Assembly (NCBI GenBank): GCA_947503135.1
Contig: CANNCQ010000003.1
Span: 1-64,000, forward strand
Reading direction: 5' to 3'
Source of the DNA: an uncultured Aquimarina sp.
Lineage (GTDB): Bacteria; Bacteroidota; Bacteroidia; Flavobacteriales; Flavobacteriaceae
Length of the DNA: 64,000 nt
The notes beneath the pieces are model-generated. The model saw nothing but the letters and a program-made list of their open reading frames with translations. It was not told the DNA's origin and ran no database searches. Each line of letters opens with the position of its first letter. Positions within the stretch are counted from its first letter, which is position 1. Position numbers and translations under genes: made by a program. Of the stretch, positions 17,688 to 26,449 are shown piece by piece.

Positions 17688-20211
17688 TACCTATATTAAA
17701 CACCGCCTTATTGAATTTGGCGTCCGTAAACCATCTTCTATTTTTTTCGAGCGCTGGGTTATGAAGTTTAGCTCCCACATCTAGTCGAATTATAAAAAAA
17801 GAAAAATCATACCTAAACCCTAAACCAGCTGCTACAGCTAATTCTTCTAAGTCTTGAACCCCTGAAAAAGTAACATCTTCCTCATCCTCAAAACTGTCAA
17901 ATACATTCCAAATATTACCGACGTCAGAAAATAAGGCTCCTTCAAAGTCTCCTATAATTTTAAAGCGGTATTCCGCATTAAAAGCCAATTTAAAATTAGC
18001 TTCATTAAACTCATTACGACCACTACTACTACCAGGACCTAAATCATAAGCTATCCAACCTCGATTATCGTTAGAACCTCCTCCGAAATAACTTTGAGAA
18101 AACGGAATTGAATTTGAATTTCCATAAGGTATTGCTATTCCCCCGAAAGCACGCACTGCAATTACCTGATCGTTACCTAAATTCCAATGCTTAACAAGCT
18201 CCGATTCTATTTTAGCAAATTGAGAAAACTCAACACCATATAACTCAAAATTATTATTTTCATTTTCTTGTACATTTGCAATTTTAGCTAAATTAGATAA
18301 CAAAGCTCCTGAACTCTCAAATTTCATCCTAAAACGAGTAAAACTTTCATCATAAAGGTTTGCTCGAGTGTCTTTAATAAAACTATACTCGGTACTTAAA
18401 ATTAAATTATCTTCAGTTAAACGATCGCGTCTTTCCGATAGATTTCTTAAAACAACCGCATCTTGACTCGTTAAATTATCAAATCCACTAGTCAAAGCTT
18501 GATTTAAAAAACCATTAACCCCTCCATCAATAATTAAATTACCATTATCTGTAAACACGTTATCCTCAGGCAATATCCGTCTTGAAATATCATTTATTGT
18601 ATTGTAGGCATTTCTATATATATTAAAATAATTACCGCTATTTAAATTTCTTACATATTGAAGGTTAAACAACTTAAATTCATTTGAAAAAGCTTGATTA
18701 GGCTTCCATTTATATCCCCATCCAAAAGTAACTGTTTCTTTGTCTAAACCAATATTTTGCTGAGTGCTTATACCTATGTTAATAGTTGTTAATGGAGCAC
18801 TCGATTTTTTAATGATCCTATCAGTATTTACAGGAAATACTATACGAGGGAAATTTAATTTAGCATCCAGTCCAAATTCTACTATATTAAAAAAACCATC
18901 ACCATTATCCGTCACATCTTGCGACGAACCTAAGTTACCTCGAGCTGCTATTTCAAATGTTTCTGCCCTCCTAAAAAAATTCCGAACACTTAGCGAACCT
19001 TCTAAACCAATCCCAACATCTTGAATAGTAGAAGTGCTGATATTGAAATTAGCTCCAAACACATATTTTTTTCTTTGTGTTAAATAAATAGAAGCTACTA
19101 AATCTTCACCATCCTTTTCCTTTGCTAAAGAAATTGTTGGGTATTTAAATACTCCCAAATTACTAATTGCATTATACGTCTGAAGTCTATTTTTATCACT
19201 ATAGATTGAATTTGGAGTTAAAAACACAGCGTTAGTAATAGCTTTAGGCTTGTATTTCAATTTATCGTAGCTGTATAATTCAAATCCTTTATATAAAGCG
19301 CTGTCACGGATTTTTTTATGTGTATTTTCAAAATTAGTATCTGTATATATTTTGACTCTACTAATTTTTCTAACTTTAAAAGTATTTCTAATAAGCGAAT
19401 CGTTTAGCGTTGATTTTGGATCATCAATAGTTAGCCTTAGCTTAATTTTGTTAAAATTATCAATGGTGTCAGCATCAAATTTTACGTAATCACGTTCAAA
19501 ATAAAACAACCCATTATTTCTAAAATTATTAGTTATTCGATTACGCTCTTCATCTAAACTTAGTGTATTGTATTGCTCATTAAGTACTACATTAGAATTG
19601 TTTTTATAAATATTATATATAGAATCCGCATCTTTCGAAGCGATGTTGGTCTCTAAAGATTCTAATACATAGGGCTTTTTAGTATTTATATAGTAATATA
19701 ATGATGCTTTTAAACTATCAGTAGGCACCAATGTGCTTGTAGTATTTACGTTGAACCAGCCCCGATTCCAAAAATAACCTTCCAATCGTTTTTTAGATTT
19801 CTCTACTTTATTATTATCGATAATAGCTGGAGGTTCTCCCGCTTTTTTAAGCCATTCGTTAAAATTATACTTTCTGCCAACATATCTATTTACTTGTTTT
19901 TTAGACAAAAAACGGCGTAGAAATTTCTTTTTATTAGGACTTGAGTTTAACTGATTAACATATAATGAATCTGCTTTATCAGTAGCCCAATTGTAAAGTC
20001 CCAATTTTAAAGGAATTCCCAATATTTTTTTATTAGGACGCTGTAAAAGGTAATTGTATAATTTTTTATTTGAAGTTTCCTCTCCATTTACATAAATTTT
20101 ATTTTCCGTAAGCAGGTACTGCTTTTCCTCTACTTTCTTTACCGAATTACAATTCGAAAATAGAAAACACACTATAGTAATTAATGTTATTTTTGCGGAG
20201 AAGAGATTCAA
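17671..20211 (-). CDS. tamL: TamL-type lipoprotein, Omp85-family outer-membrane assembly protein
   Basis: Omp85/TamA family protein of 846 residues with an N-terminal lipoprotein signal (S-N-C, Cys21) in place of a plain signal peptide. That feature marks the Bacteroidota-specific TamL. N-terminal POTRA-like repeats span roughly residues 30-370, and a 16-strand C-terminal barrel domain begins near 390. It contains the G-G-S-N-D-N-R-G-W loop (family (V/I)RG(F/Y)-type motif) and ends in an aromatic residue (Y-P-F). It is thought to work with TamB in envelope transport or biogenesis. No tamB is seen adjacent. It starts divergently from the RNA methyltransferase gene, 45 bases apart. Confidence 0.9.
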   Translation of the reverse strand: MNLFSAKITLITIVCFLFSNCNSVKKVEEKQYLLTENKIYVNGEETSNKKLYNYLLQRPNKKILGIPLKLGLYNWATDKADSLYVNQLNSSPNKKKFLRRFLSKKQVNRYVGRKYNFNEWLKKAGEPPAIIDNNKVEKSKKRLEGYFWNRGWFNVNTTSTLVPTDSLKASLYYYINTKKPYVLESLETNIASKDADSIYNIYKNNSNVVLNEQYNTLSLDEERNRITNNFRNNGLFYFERDYVKFDADTIDNFNKIKLRLTIDDPKSTLNDSLIRNTFKVRKISRVKIYTDTNFENTHKKIRDSALYKGFELYSYDKLKYKPKAITNAVFLTPNSIYSDKNRLQTYNAISNLGVFKYPTISLAKEKDGEDLVASIYLTQRKKYVFGANFNISTSTIQDVGIGLEGSLSVRNFFRRAETFEIAARGNLGSSQDVTDNGDGFFNIVEFGLDAKLNFPRIVFPVNTDRIIKKSSAPLTTINIGISTQQNIGLDKETVTFGWGYKWKPNQAFSNEFKLFNLQYVRNLNSGNYFNIYRNAYNTINDISRRILPEDNVFTDNGNLIIDGGVNGFLNQALTSGFDNLTSQDAVVLRNLSERRDRLTEDNLILSTEYSFIKDTRANLYDESFTRFRMKFESSGALLSNLAKIANVQENENNNFELYGVEFSQFAKIESELVKHWNLGNDQVIAVRAFGGIAIPYGNSNSIPFSQSYFGGGSNDNRGWIAYDLGPGSSSGRNEFNEANFKLAFNAEYRFKIIGDFEGALFSDVGNIWNVFDSFEDEEDVTFSGVQDLEELAVAAGLGFRYDFSFFIIRLDVGAKLHNPALEKNRRWFTDAKFNKAVFNIGINYPF

Positions 20212-20256
20212 TTAAATAATATTGTTTCTGGTATTAACCAAAGGTAAACTATTTGT

Positions 20257-21000
20257 ATGGTTACAAAAAACCAAAAAAAACTGATTCGTAGTCTAAAGCA
20301 GAAAAAAAATAGAAAAACCTATAATTATTTCGTTGCCGAAGGCGTTAAAGTAATTAACGAATTTATTGATGCTTCATTACAATTAAAACATTTATTTGTT
20401 TTACAAGAACATCTTGAATTATTTAAAAAAGCCAACAACTCAGTAACCGAAGTAATCTCAAAGAGTGACCTATCACAATTATCATTTTTAACCACTCCTC
20501 AAAAGGCAATTGCTATCTTTGAAATACCTAATAGTTCACCATTACAAGAAATCACCAACGGCATTCAATTAGCTTTAGACGGCGTTAGCGACCCTGGAAA
20601 TTTAGGAACCATTATTAGACTTTGTGATTGGTACGGAATAGAAAATTTGATTTGCTCAGAAAACACCGTAGATTGCTTCAACCCAAAAGTTGTTCAAGCT
20701 ACAATGGGTTCTTTAACAAGAGTAAACATCAATTATGTTAATTTACCCAAATTCTTAAAAGAAACCAAATTACCCATTTTAGGCACTTTTATGGAAGGAG
20801 AAAATGTATACAAAACAACACTTCCTAACAAGGGTATTTTAGTAATGGGTAATGAAGCAAATGGCATCTCTTCTGAAATTGAATTATTAGTATCTGAAAA
20901 AATAAGCATCCCCCGTTTTGGTAATTTACAAAAAACAGAAAGTCTTAACGTAGCCACCGCTACTGCAATTTTGCTAAGCGAACTAAAAAGGAATTATTAA
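20257..21000 (+). CDS. SpoU/TrmH-family RNA 2'-O-methyltransferase
   Basis: Methylates a ribose in tRNA or rRNA using S-adenosylmethionine. The 247-residue protein has an N-terminal substrate-binding domain (residues about 5-85) and a C-terminal SPOUT knot. Motif 1 is D-G-V-S-D-P-G-N-L-G-T-I-I-R (near 108-121), motif 2 is V-M-G-N-E-A-N-G-I near 191, and motif 3 is I-P-R-F-G...S-L-N-V-A-T-A near 220-234. The exact substrate cannot be told from sequence; RlmB-like and TrmH-like members look alike here. The start is the ATG at 20257. It lies 146 bases before purB, on the same strand. Confidence 0.92.
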   Translation: MVTKNQKKLIRSLKQKKNRKTYNYFVAEGVKVINEFIDASLQLKHLFVLQEHLELFKKANNSVTEVISKSDLSQLSFLTTPQKAIAIFEIPNSSPLQEITNGIQLALDGVSDPGNLGTIIRLCDWYGIENLICSENTVDCFNPKVVQATMGSLTRVNINYVNLPKFLKETKLPILGTFMEGENVYKTTLPNKGILVMGNEANGISSEIELLVSEKISIPRFGNLQKTESLNVATATAILLSELKRNY

Positions 21001-21115
21001 TTAAGAATAGAATTACATTTTTATAATTAAAAAATAAATCACTACAAATCAACACTATAACAAAACTTATATTTACATAGATAGAAATAATAAACTGTAA
21101 ACGCGAAACTTGCCG

Positions 21116-21123
21116 TATATTTG
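21116..21123 (+). promoter_or_regulatory. Predicted -7 promoter element of purB
   Basis: TATATTTG matches the Bacteroidota TAnnTTTG consensus, 23 bases before the purB start codon. Confidence 0.6.
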
Positions 21124-21146
21124 CACCTTAATTAAAACCTAAGTTT

Positions 21147-22493
21147 ATGTCTCAAATAGCAGCGTTACAAGCCGTTTCGCCGATTGATGGTCGTTATGCT
21201 TCAAAAACACAAGCCTTAAGTACTTACTTTAGCGAAGAAGCGTTAATAAAATATCGAGTTAGAGTAGAAATTGAATATTTTATCGCTTTATGCGAAATTC
21301 CTTTACCACAACTAAAAGAAGTAGATACTAGTGTTTTCCCTAAACTTAGAGATTTATATCTAAAATTTAGCTCTGAAGACGCTATCCGAATTAAGGAAAT
21401 TGAAAGTGTAACCAACCACGATGTTAAGGCTGTTGAATATTTTATTAAAGAAGAATTTGATAAATTAAACCTACAAGCTTTTAAAGAGTTTATTCATTTT
21501 GGACTAACCTCTCAAGACATAAACAACACAGCAATACCCCTAAGCATTAAGGAAGCTCTAAACGATGTTTATGTACCTACATACCAAACATTAGAACAAA
21601 AAATAGATAGCCTTGCTACCGAATGGGCAGACATACCATTACTTGCTAGAACACATGGCCAACCAGCATCACCTACCCGTTTAGGTAAAGAATTTAAAGT
21701 TTATGTTGTTCGCCTACAAGAACAATTCAAACAGTTGGCTGATATTCCTAGTGCTGCAAAATTTGGAGGTGCTACAGGTAACTTCAACGCGCATTTTGTA
21801 GCCTATCCTAAAATAGATTGGAAAGCTTTCGGAACTAAATTTGTACAAGAAAAACTTGGGTTACACCACTCATTTCCAACAACACAAATAGAACATTACG
21901 ACCATATGGCGTCTTTATTTGATGCCTTAAAACGTATTAACACTATTTTACTTGATTTAGACAGAGACGTATGGACCTATGTTTCTATGGATTATTTTAA
22001 GCAAAAAATCAAAAAGGGTGAAGTTGGTTCATCGGCTATGCCACATAAAGTAAACCCTATTGATTTTGAAAATAGTGAGGGTAACATTGGTATAGCAAAT
22101 GCTCTTTTTGAACATCTTTCTGCTAAACTTCCTGTAAGTAGATTACAACGTGATTTGACTGACAGTACTGTTTTAAGAAATGTAGGTGTACCTATTGGAC
22201 ATACAATTATTGCTTTTCAAGCTAGTCTAAAAGGGCTAAATAAACTACTTTTAAACAAAGACAAATTAGCTCAAGATTTAGAAAACAATTGGGCTGTAGC
22301 CGCGGAAGCTATTCAAACTATTTTACGAAGAGAGGCCTATCCTAACCCATATGAAGCCTTAAAAGGTTTAACTCGTACTAATGAAAGAATTAACGCAGCA
22401 AGTATCGCTAACTTTATCGATACTCTTGATGTTTCTGACGCAATAAAAAGTGAATTAAAACAAATCACTCCTTCCAATTACACTGGAATTTAG
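21147..22493 (+). CDS. purB: Adenylosuccinate lyase
   Basis: Catalyses fumarate release in two steps of purine synthesis: formation of AICAR and conversion of adenylosuccinate to AMP. The 448-residue protein has the class II fumarase-superfamily signature G-S-S-A-M-P-H-K-V-N-P (about 293-303). It also has the T-H-G-Q-P-A catalytic region near 170 and the S-Q-D-I-N-N substrate segment. N-terminal S-P-I-D-G-R-Y is diagnostic. The length is normal for the bacterial enzyme. It has its own promoter element and a strong terminator, so it is probably monocistronic. Confidence 0.97.
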   Translation: MSQIAALQAVSPIDGRYASKTQALSTYFSEEALIKYRVRVEIEYFIALCEIPLPQLKEVDTSVFPKLRDLYLKFSSEDAIRIKEIESVTNHDVKAVEYFIKEEFDKLNLQAFKEFIHFGLTSQDINNTAIPLSIKEALNDVYVPTYQTLEQKIDSLATEWADIPLLARTHGQPASPTRLGKEFKVYVVRLQEQFKQLADIPSAAKFGGATGNFNAHFVAYPKIDWKAFGTKFVQEKLGLHHSFPTTQIEHYDHMASLFDALKRINTILLDLDRDVWTYVSMDYFKQKIKKGEVGSSAMPHKVNPIDFENSEGNIGIANALFEHLSAKLPVSRLQRDLTDSTVLRNVGVPIGHTIIAFQASLKGLNKLLLNKDKLAQDLENNWAVAAEAIQTILRREAYPNPYEALKGLTRTNERINAASIANFIDTLDVSDAIKSELKQITPSNYTGI

Positions 22494-22521
22494 AGCTCGA
22501 TAAATTTCATAATATTCTATA

Positions 22522-22554
22522 AAAAAAGCCATCCTTTCGGATGGCTTTTTTTTT
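22522..22554 (+). terminator. Rho-independent terminator of purB
   Basis: A stem with arms AAAGCCATCC and GGATGGCTTT has a TTTC tetraloop and a long T run. Confidence 0.95.
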
Positions 22555-22566
22555 GCTCTAATAAGT

Positions 22567-22718
22567 TTATTTACGCAATGCTACTTTACTGGTAGCAATA
22601 TCATACATCCCTCCTAACATTGATATTTTCGAACTATCATCCATATATCCTTTAACACCTCATTTTGTTTACGAATATTAGCTAAGGTCATTTCTACATT
22701 TTTCTTAGTTACTTTTAT
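22567..22718 (-). pseudogene. C-terminal remnant of a beta-carbonic anhydrase
   Basis: On the minus strand the text reads V-T-K-K-N-V-E-M-T-L-A-N-I-R-K-Q-N-E-V-L-K, then shifts frame by one base. It continues Y-M-D-D-S-S-K-I-S-M-L-G-G-M-Y-D-I-A-T-S-K-V and stops. This matches the C-terminal end of Bacteroidota beta-carbonic anhydrases (K-N-V-x-x-x-x-x-x-I-R-K ... G-x-M-Y-D). The missing first two thirds lie at 23286-23680, so this is one decayed gene split by about 550 bases of foreign sequence. Confidence 0.65.
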
Positions 22719-23190
22719 ATTTTATTTCGTTCCAAATTTGCTCATAATTCATTTCCTTCCTAATGAATAGCACTTCGTAAGGATTAAGAACATAAAATGA
22801 TCCAAAAAACTTAGTCAACTGAGTTGTAAGTTTTATCAATATTCTGTAATGTGTTTTTATTCCGCTAATGTTCAAGACAGGCTTATCAGGAGATTGTCCT
22901 GTTTTATACCTAATTGTCAAATCTTCTTCATAGTCAATTTCATCATCGGTAATCTCAAATATATGAATAGTAACATCATCGCTTTCTTCCTTCTGCTGTC
23001 ACTCATTTAGTATTTCAATTCCAGCCTGTTTTAATGCTTGATAAATTTCATTTAAGGAAGGATTTCTAGCATCAAGTTCTTTATATCCAATCGAGGGAAT
23101 TTGATATGAGTTCAATTCATTCGCATAGGATATTAAGTCAGAATCTTCCTGAACCTCGGAAATTGAAAAAAGAATATTACTTGTTCCCAT
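22705..23190 (-). pseudogene. Unrecognised 161-residue gene broken by one in-frame stop
   Basis: Two frames, 23190-22999 and 22998-22705, are in the same phase. They are joined by a single TGA (22999-23001), and the intervening codons (Q-Q-K-E-E-S-D-D-V-T-I-H) read sensibly. The first part starts M-G-T-S-N-I-L-F-S-I-S-E-V-Q-E-D. The second ends with a hydrophobic/aromatic segment (F-F-G-S-F-Y-V-L-N-P-Y-E-V-L-F). I recognise no family. It could be a small toxin-immunity or cargo protein, but nothing proves that. It sits between the two halves of a carbonic anhydrase remnant and therefore looks inserted, with its 3' end overlapping the remnant by about 14 bases. Confidence 0.5.
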
Positions 23191-23285
23191 TTATTTTGAA
23201 TAATCCCAACTACCGTCCAAATTAATTTATTGACATTCAGGTTTTTAAACTTATTTATTTTACCCTCATTAGCAAAAAAAATCAA

Positions 23286-23680
23286 TTATTTTTTTAGTAA
23301 AAAGATTCTAGCTAACAGTTTGGTAACCACACCAACAGTGGGTTGTATATTTCGAATCAACTTTGCTAAATTCCCTAATCTATATGACAAAAAACGTCTT
23401 CTACGGTTTCGGAAACAGTATGTACTATTACTAAAACAGTTTATTTCCCGCTAATATACAAGCAAACTCCATACTACCTAAAATATCCTCTCTCACAAAT
23501 TTACCTGCAATTCGAATACCAAAGGTATCACCTACTTCTTGGTAAAAATCAAATTCTGCATATACTCTAGAATTTATAGAATGAAGCACCTTTAAAATAG
23601 AAAGCTGTTTCTTTACAGTATCTTTAGTTTGAACATTTTTAAATGCTATGAAAGATTGTGATTAAATAATTACTTTCATA
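23286..23680 (-). pseudogene. N-terminal and central remnant of a beta-carbonic anhydrase
   Basis: Directly downstream of the SulP gene, the minus strand reads (after an early stop) K-V-L-H-S-I-N-S-R-V-Y-A-E-F. It continues R-I-A-G-K-F-V-R-E-D-I-L-G-S-M-E-F-A-C-I-L-A-G-N-K-L and then, with frame changes, L-G-N-L-A-K-L-I-R-N-I-Q-P-T-V. Family enzymes have S-C-I-D-S-R, R-I-A-G-N-F-V-N-E-D-I-L-G-S-M-E-F-A-C and L-G-N-L-x-x-L-x-x-K-I-x-P-x-V at these places. The zinc cysteine and the partner aspartate of S-C-I-D-S-R are both gone (S-I-N), and at least three frame or stop defects exist. The gene is dead. Its place after a bicarbonate-type SulP transporter fits a former SulP-carbonic anhydrase pair. 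Confidence 0.7.
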
Positions 23681-23716
23681 ATTATTCTAGCTAAATGAAA
23701 CTGTTCTTTTGGAGTT

Positions 23717-25273
23717 TCATTTAAAAAAATCAATGATACTTAACGGGTTTTCAACAACTCCTCGCTCAGATATTAATTTAATATTAATGTTTCTATTTCT
23801 AGCCTTAATAAGAAAATCTTCTATAATTTCTATAATATCATTATCCAAATAACGGGTTTTCAAAACGTCTATCTCAAGAAATGTGTCTTTCGGAATCTCA
23901 TCTAGCGCTCGCATAATAGCCCCTTTATTAAAAAAAGTTACTTCTTCCGCCAATTCCATTTTAACATTATGTCGGCTATTGTCATCTTCTTTAACATGAA
24001 CAAGATGAGAGTTTTGATAACTTTTTACCAATACTATTATGATACCTACAACTAAACCTACACCAATACCTACTAGCAAGTTAAATTGAACTAACAGTAC
24101 TGTAACTAAAAAAGGTACGTATTGTTTCCACCCTAAATTAAACATTTTTTTAAATGTAGCAGGATTGGCTAATTTATAACCGACTATTAATAATATAGCT
24201 GCCAAAACCGACAATGGGATTAAATTCAATACTGTAGGAATAGCTATAACAGAAATCAACAATAAAAAACCATGAACAATAGCAGCTAATTTTGTTTGTC
24301 CACCAGATTGAATATTAGCAGAACTCCGAACAATCACCTGCGTTATAGGTAATCCGCCAATTAACCCTGATGCTATATTTCCGATTCCTTGTGCATACAA
24401 CTCCCTATTGGTAGGTGTAATTCGTTTTCGTGGATCTATTTTATCCGTTGCTTCTACACAAAGAAGGGTTTCTAAACTTGCCACTAAAGCTATCGTAAAT
24501 CCTGTAATTAAGATTTTAGTATCGTAAATTGCTTCAAAATTGGGAAATGTAAACTGCCCTAAAAAAGAATCAAAACTATCCGGAACAGGCACACTAACAA
24601 GATGTTTCGGACTAATTCCCCAAAAATGATTCCCCGTAGTAAGAACAGCATATACTATTCCAATTACAACAACTGCAAAAGGCCCTTGAATTAAAGTGAA
24701 TATTTTACTTTTCTTGGCTAAAACATTACTCCAAAAAACCATTAATAGTAAAGAAAATATTCCTAACAATGTAGGCCCAAATGAAGGGTTACCAAAAGCA
24801 TTAATTATTTGTGAAATAATATTATCTCCTTTTACTTGAAAAAAAGCAAAATTTCCATCAGGATCATTGGTATAACCTACAAAGTGAGGGATTTGTTTTA
24901 AGATAATAATAATACCAATACCTACTAACATTCCTTTGATTACAGATGAAGGAAAATAATACCCTATAACACCTGCACGGAGGATACCAAAAACTATTTG
25001 AATTACCCCTCCTAGCACTACTGCTACTAAAAAATTTTCATAACCAAAATCTGCTATTGCAGCAAGAACTATTGCAGCTAAACCAGCAGCTGGCCCACTA
25101 ACTCCAACATTTGACCCACTTACAGAACCAACTAAAACACCTCCTATTATACCTGCTATCATCCCTGCAAAGGGTGGAGCACCACTCGCTAAAGCAATCC
25201 CTAAACACAAAGGAAGAGCCACAAAAAAAACTACTAAACTTGCTGGCAAGTCATTTTTCAGATACTTGAACAT
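23717..25273 (-). CDS. SulP-family inorganic anion transporter with STAS domain
   Basis: Inner-membrane anion permease of 518 residues with about 10-14 membrane segments in the first 410 residues. It carries the family signature near the start (F-V-A-L-P-L-C-L-G-I-A-L-A-S-G-A-P-P-F-A-G) and a C-terminal STAS-like domain (about 425-515). Members move sulfate, bicarbonate or other anions. Here a carbonic anhydrase remnant follows immediately, which points to bicarbonate as the ancestral substrate (inference). A promoter with TTG and a TATATTTG box at 19-base spacing is visible upstream. The gene itself looks intact. Confidence 0.93.
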   Translation of the reverse strand: MFKYLKNDLPASLVVFFVALPLCLGIALASGAPPFAGMIAGIIGGVLVGSVSGSNVGVSGPAAGLAAIVLAAIADFGYENFLVAVVLGGVIQIVFGILRAGVIGYYFPSSVIKGMLVGIGIIIILKQIPHFVGYTNDPDGNFAFFQVKGDNIISQIINAFGNPSFGPTLLGIFSLLLMVFWSNVLAKKSKIFTLIQGPFAVVVIGIVYAVLTTGNHFWGISPKHLVSVPVPDSFDSFLGQFTFPNFEAIYDTKILITGFTIALVASLETLLCVEATDKIDPRKRITPTNRELYAQGIGNIASGLIGGLPITQVIVRSSANIQSGGQTKLAAIVHGFLLLISVIAIPTVLNLIPLSVLAAILLIVGYKLANPATFKKMFNLGWKQYVPFLVTVLLVQFNLLVGIGVGLVVGIIIVLVKSYQNSHLVHVKEDDNSRHNVKMELAEEVTFFNKGAIMRALDEIPKDTFLEIDVLKTRYLDNDIIEIIEDFLIKARNRNINIKLISERGVVENPLSIIDFFK

Positions 25274-25332
25274 AATATTGTGATTAAATATTAATAGTGA
25301 AGCTACTTTTAATATTAATTTTTAAGTTGAAG

Positions 25333-25362
25333 CAAATATAAAACTGTCTTACGCAAAAGCAA
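25333..25362 (-). promoter_or_regulatory. Predicted promoter of the SulP gene
   Basis: On the minus strand, TTG (25362-25360), 19 bases, then TATATTTG (25340-25333). This matches the Bacteroidota consensus well. Confidence 0.65.
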
Positions 25363-25411
25363 CAACTTATTTTTAAAATTAAAAAATAACGCTCTAAAAA
25401 AATACGATTAA

Positions 25412-26449
25412 CTACACTAAATCTTTGTTGCTACTTCGCTTTTTACCTGCCCATTCTATAAATAGAACTACCCCAACACCTATAAGTATCCACAATATCG
25501 CGATATTAGTTTCTAAAGAGAATTTAGGTAAATAACGCTGATAGTGATCTAAAACTAAATTTTCATTTTGATCCAACAAAAAAGAACCATTCTCTAATGT
25601 TTTGAATACTTTGTTTTTCCATGGCCAAACCACCCCTAATGAACCAATTATAAACCCTATAATTACGGCAAAGGTTTCGTTTTTAAACTTTTTCATTAAT
25701 ATCCCCAACAGATGCGACAAACTTACTAGTCCCGTAATTGAACCTATTGTAAAAACAAAAAGAACTTTTAGCAACCTTAATTGTTCTTGATCTTTCAAAA
25801 ATGAGTAATCATTTTTAAGAATTAAAGCAACTATATCATAAAGAGCATTTACAGAATCTACTAAAAGCAATACATAATTTCCTAATAAAATTAGAATAAA
25901 GGAACCTGAAAGTCCTGGCAGTGTCATCCCTGAAACCCCAATAATACCACAAACAAAAACGAACCATAAATTATCATTTTCGGTAGCAGGTGTCATTAAA
26001 CTTATACCAACACCAACCAAAACTCCTAAAAAAAGTAACATTACGTTTTTAAAACGCCAATCTTCAAAGTTTTTTGAAATGTAAAGTACCGAACCTATAA
26101 TCATTCCAAAGAAGAGAGACCACACATACAGCTCGTTCCGAGTTAAAAAATAGTCGAGCAATTTTGATACACTAAAATAGCTTATTAGCATCCCTAGAAT
26201 TAATAATCCTAAAAAATTACCATTAATATAATTCCAAAAACTTTTAAATCTAAAACTAAAAAAAAGCTTGAATGCCTTAAAATTTACTTTTTGAAGTGAA
26301 TAAATAAATTCCTCATAAAAACCTCCTACAAAAGCAACTACACCACCCGAAACCCCTGGGACTTTATTAGCCGTTCCCATTGCGATTCCTTTTAATATTA
26401 AAAAAATATTATTTACTAGGTTACGCTTTTCTAGTTGTAGTTTAGGCAT
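25412..26449 (-). CDS. DUF368 polyprenyl-phosphate transporter-like protein (second copy)
   Basis: Integral membrane protein of 345 residues and about 8-10 helices, DUF368 family. The two family motifs, V-P-G-V-S-G-G near residue 29 and L-P-G-L-S-G-S-F near 172, form the internal inverted repeat of the fold. DUF368 proteins (PopT) have been reported to return undecaprenyl phosphate across the cytoplasmic membrane, supporting cell-wall synthesis. The start overlaps the 3' end of the upstream paralogue by 8 bases, so the two are translationally coupled and may act as a pair. Confidence 0.9.
   Translation of the reverse strand: MPKLQLEKRNLVNNIFLILKGIAMGTANKVPGVSGGVVAFVGGFYEEFIYSLQKVNFKAFKLFFSFRFKSFWNYINGNFLGLLILGMLISYFSVSKLLDYFLTRNELYVWSLFFGMIIGSVLYISKNFEDWRFKNVMLLFLGVLVGVGISLMTPATENDNLWFVFVCGIIGVSGMTLPGLSGSFILILLGNYVLLLVDSVNALYDIVALILKNDYSFLKDQEQLRLLKVLFVFTIGSITGLVSLSHLLGILMKKFKNETFAVIIGFIIGSLGVVWPWKNKVFKTLENGSFLLDQNENLVLDHYQRYLPKFSLETNIAILWILIGVGVVLFIEWAGKKRSSNKDLV

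Noticed and set aside
23230..23454. 74-codon plus-strand frame
   Set aside because: Antisense to the carbonic anhydrase remnant, whose minus-strand similarity is clear.
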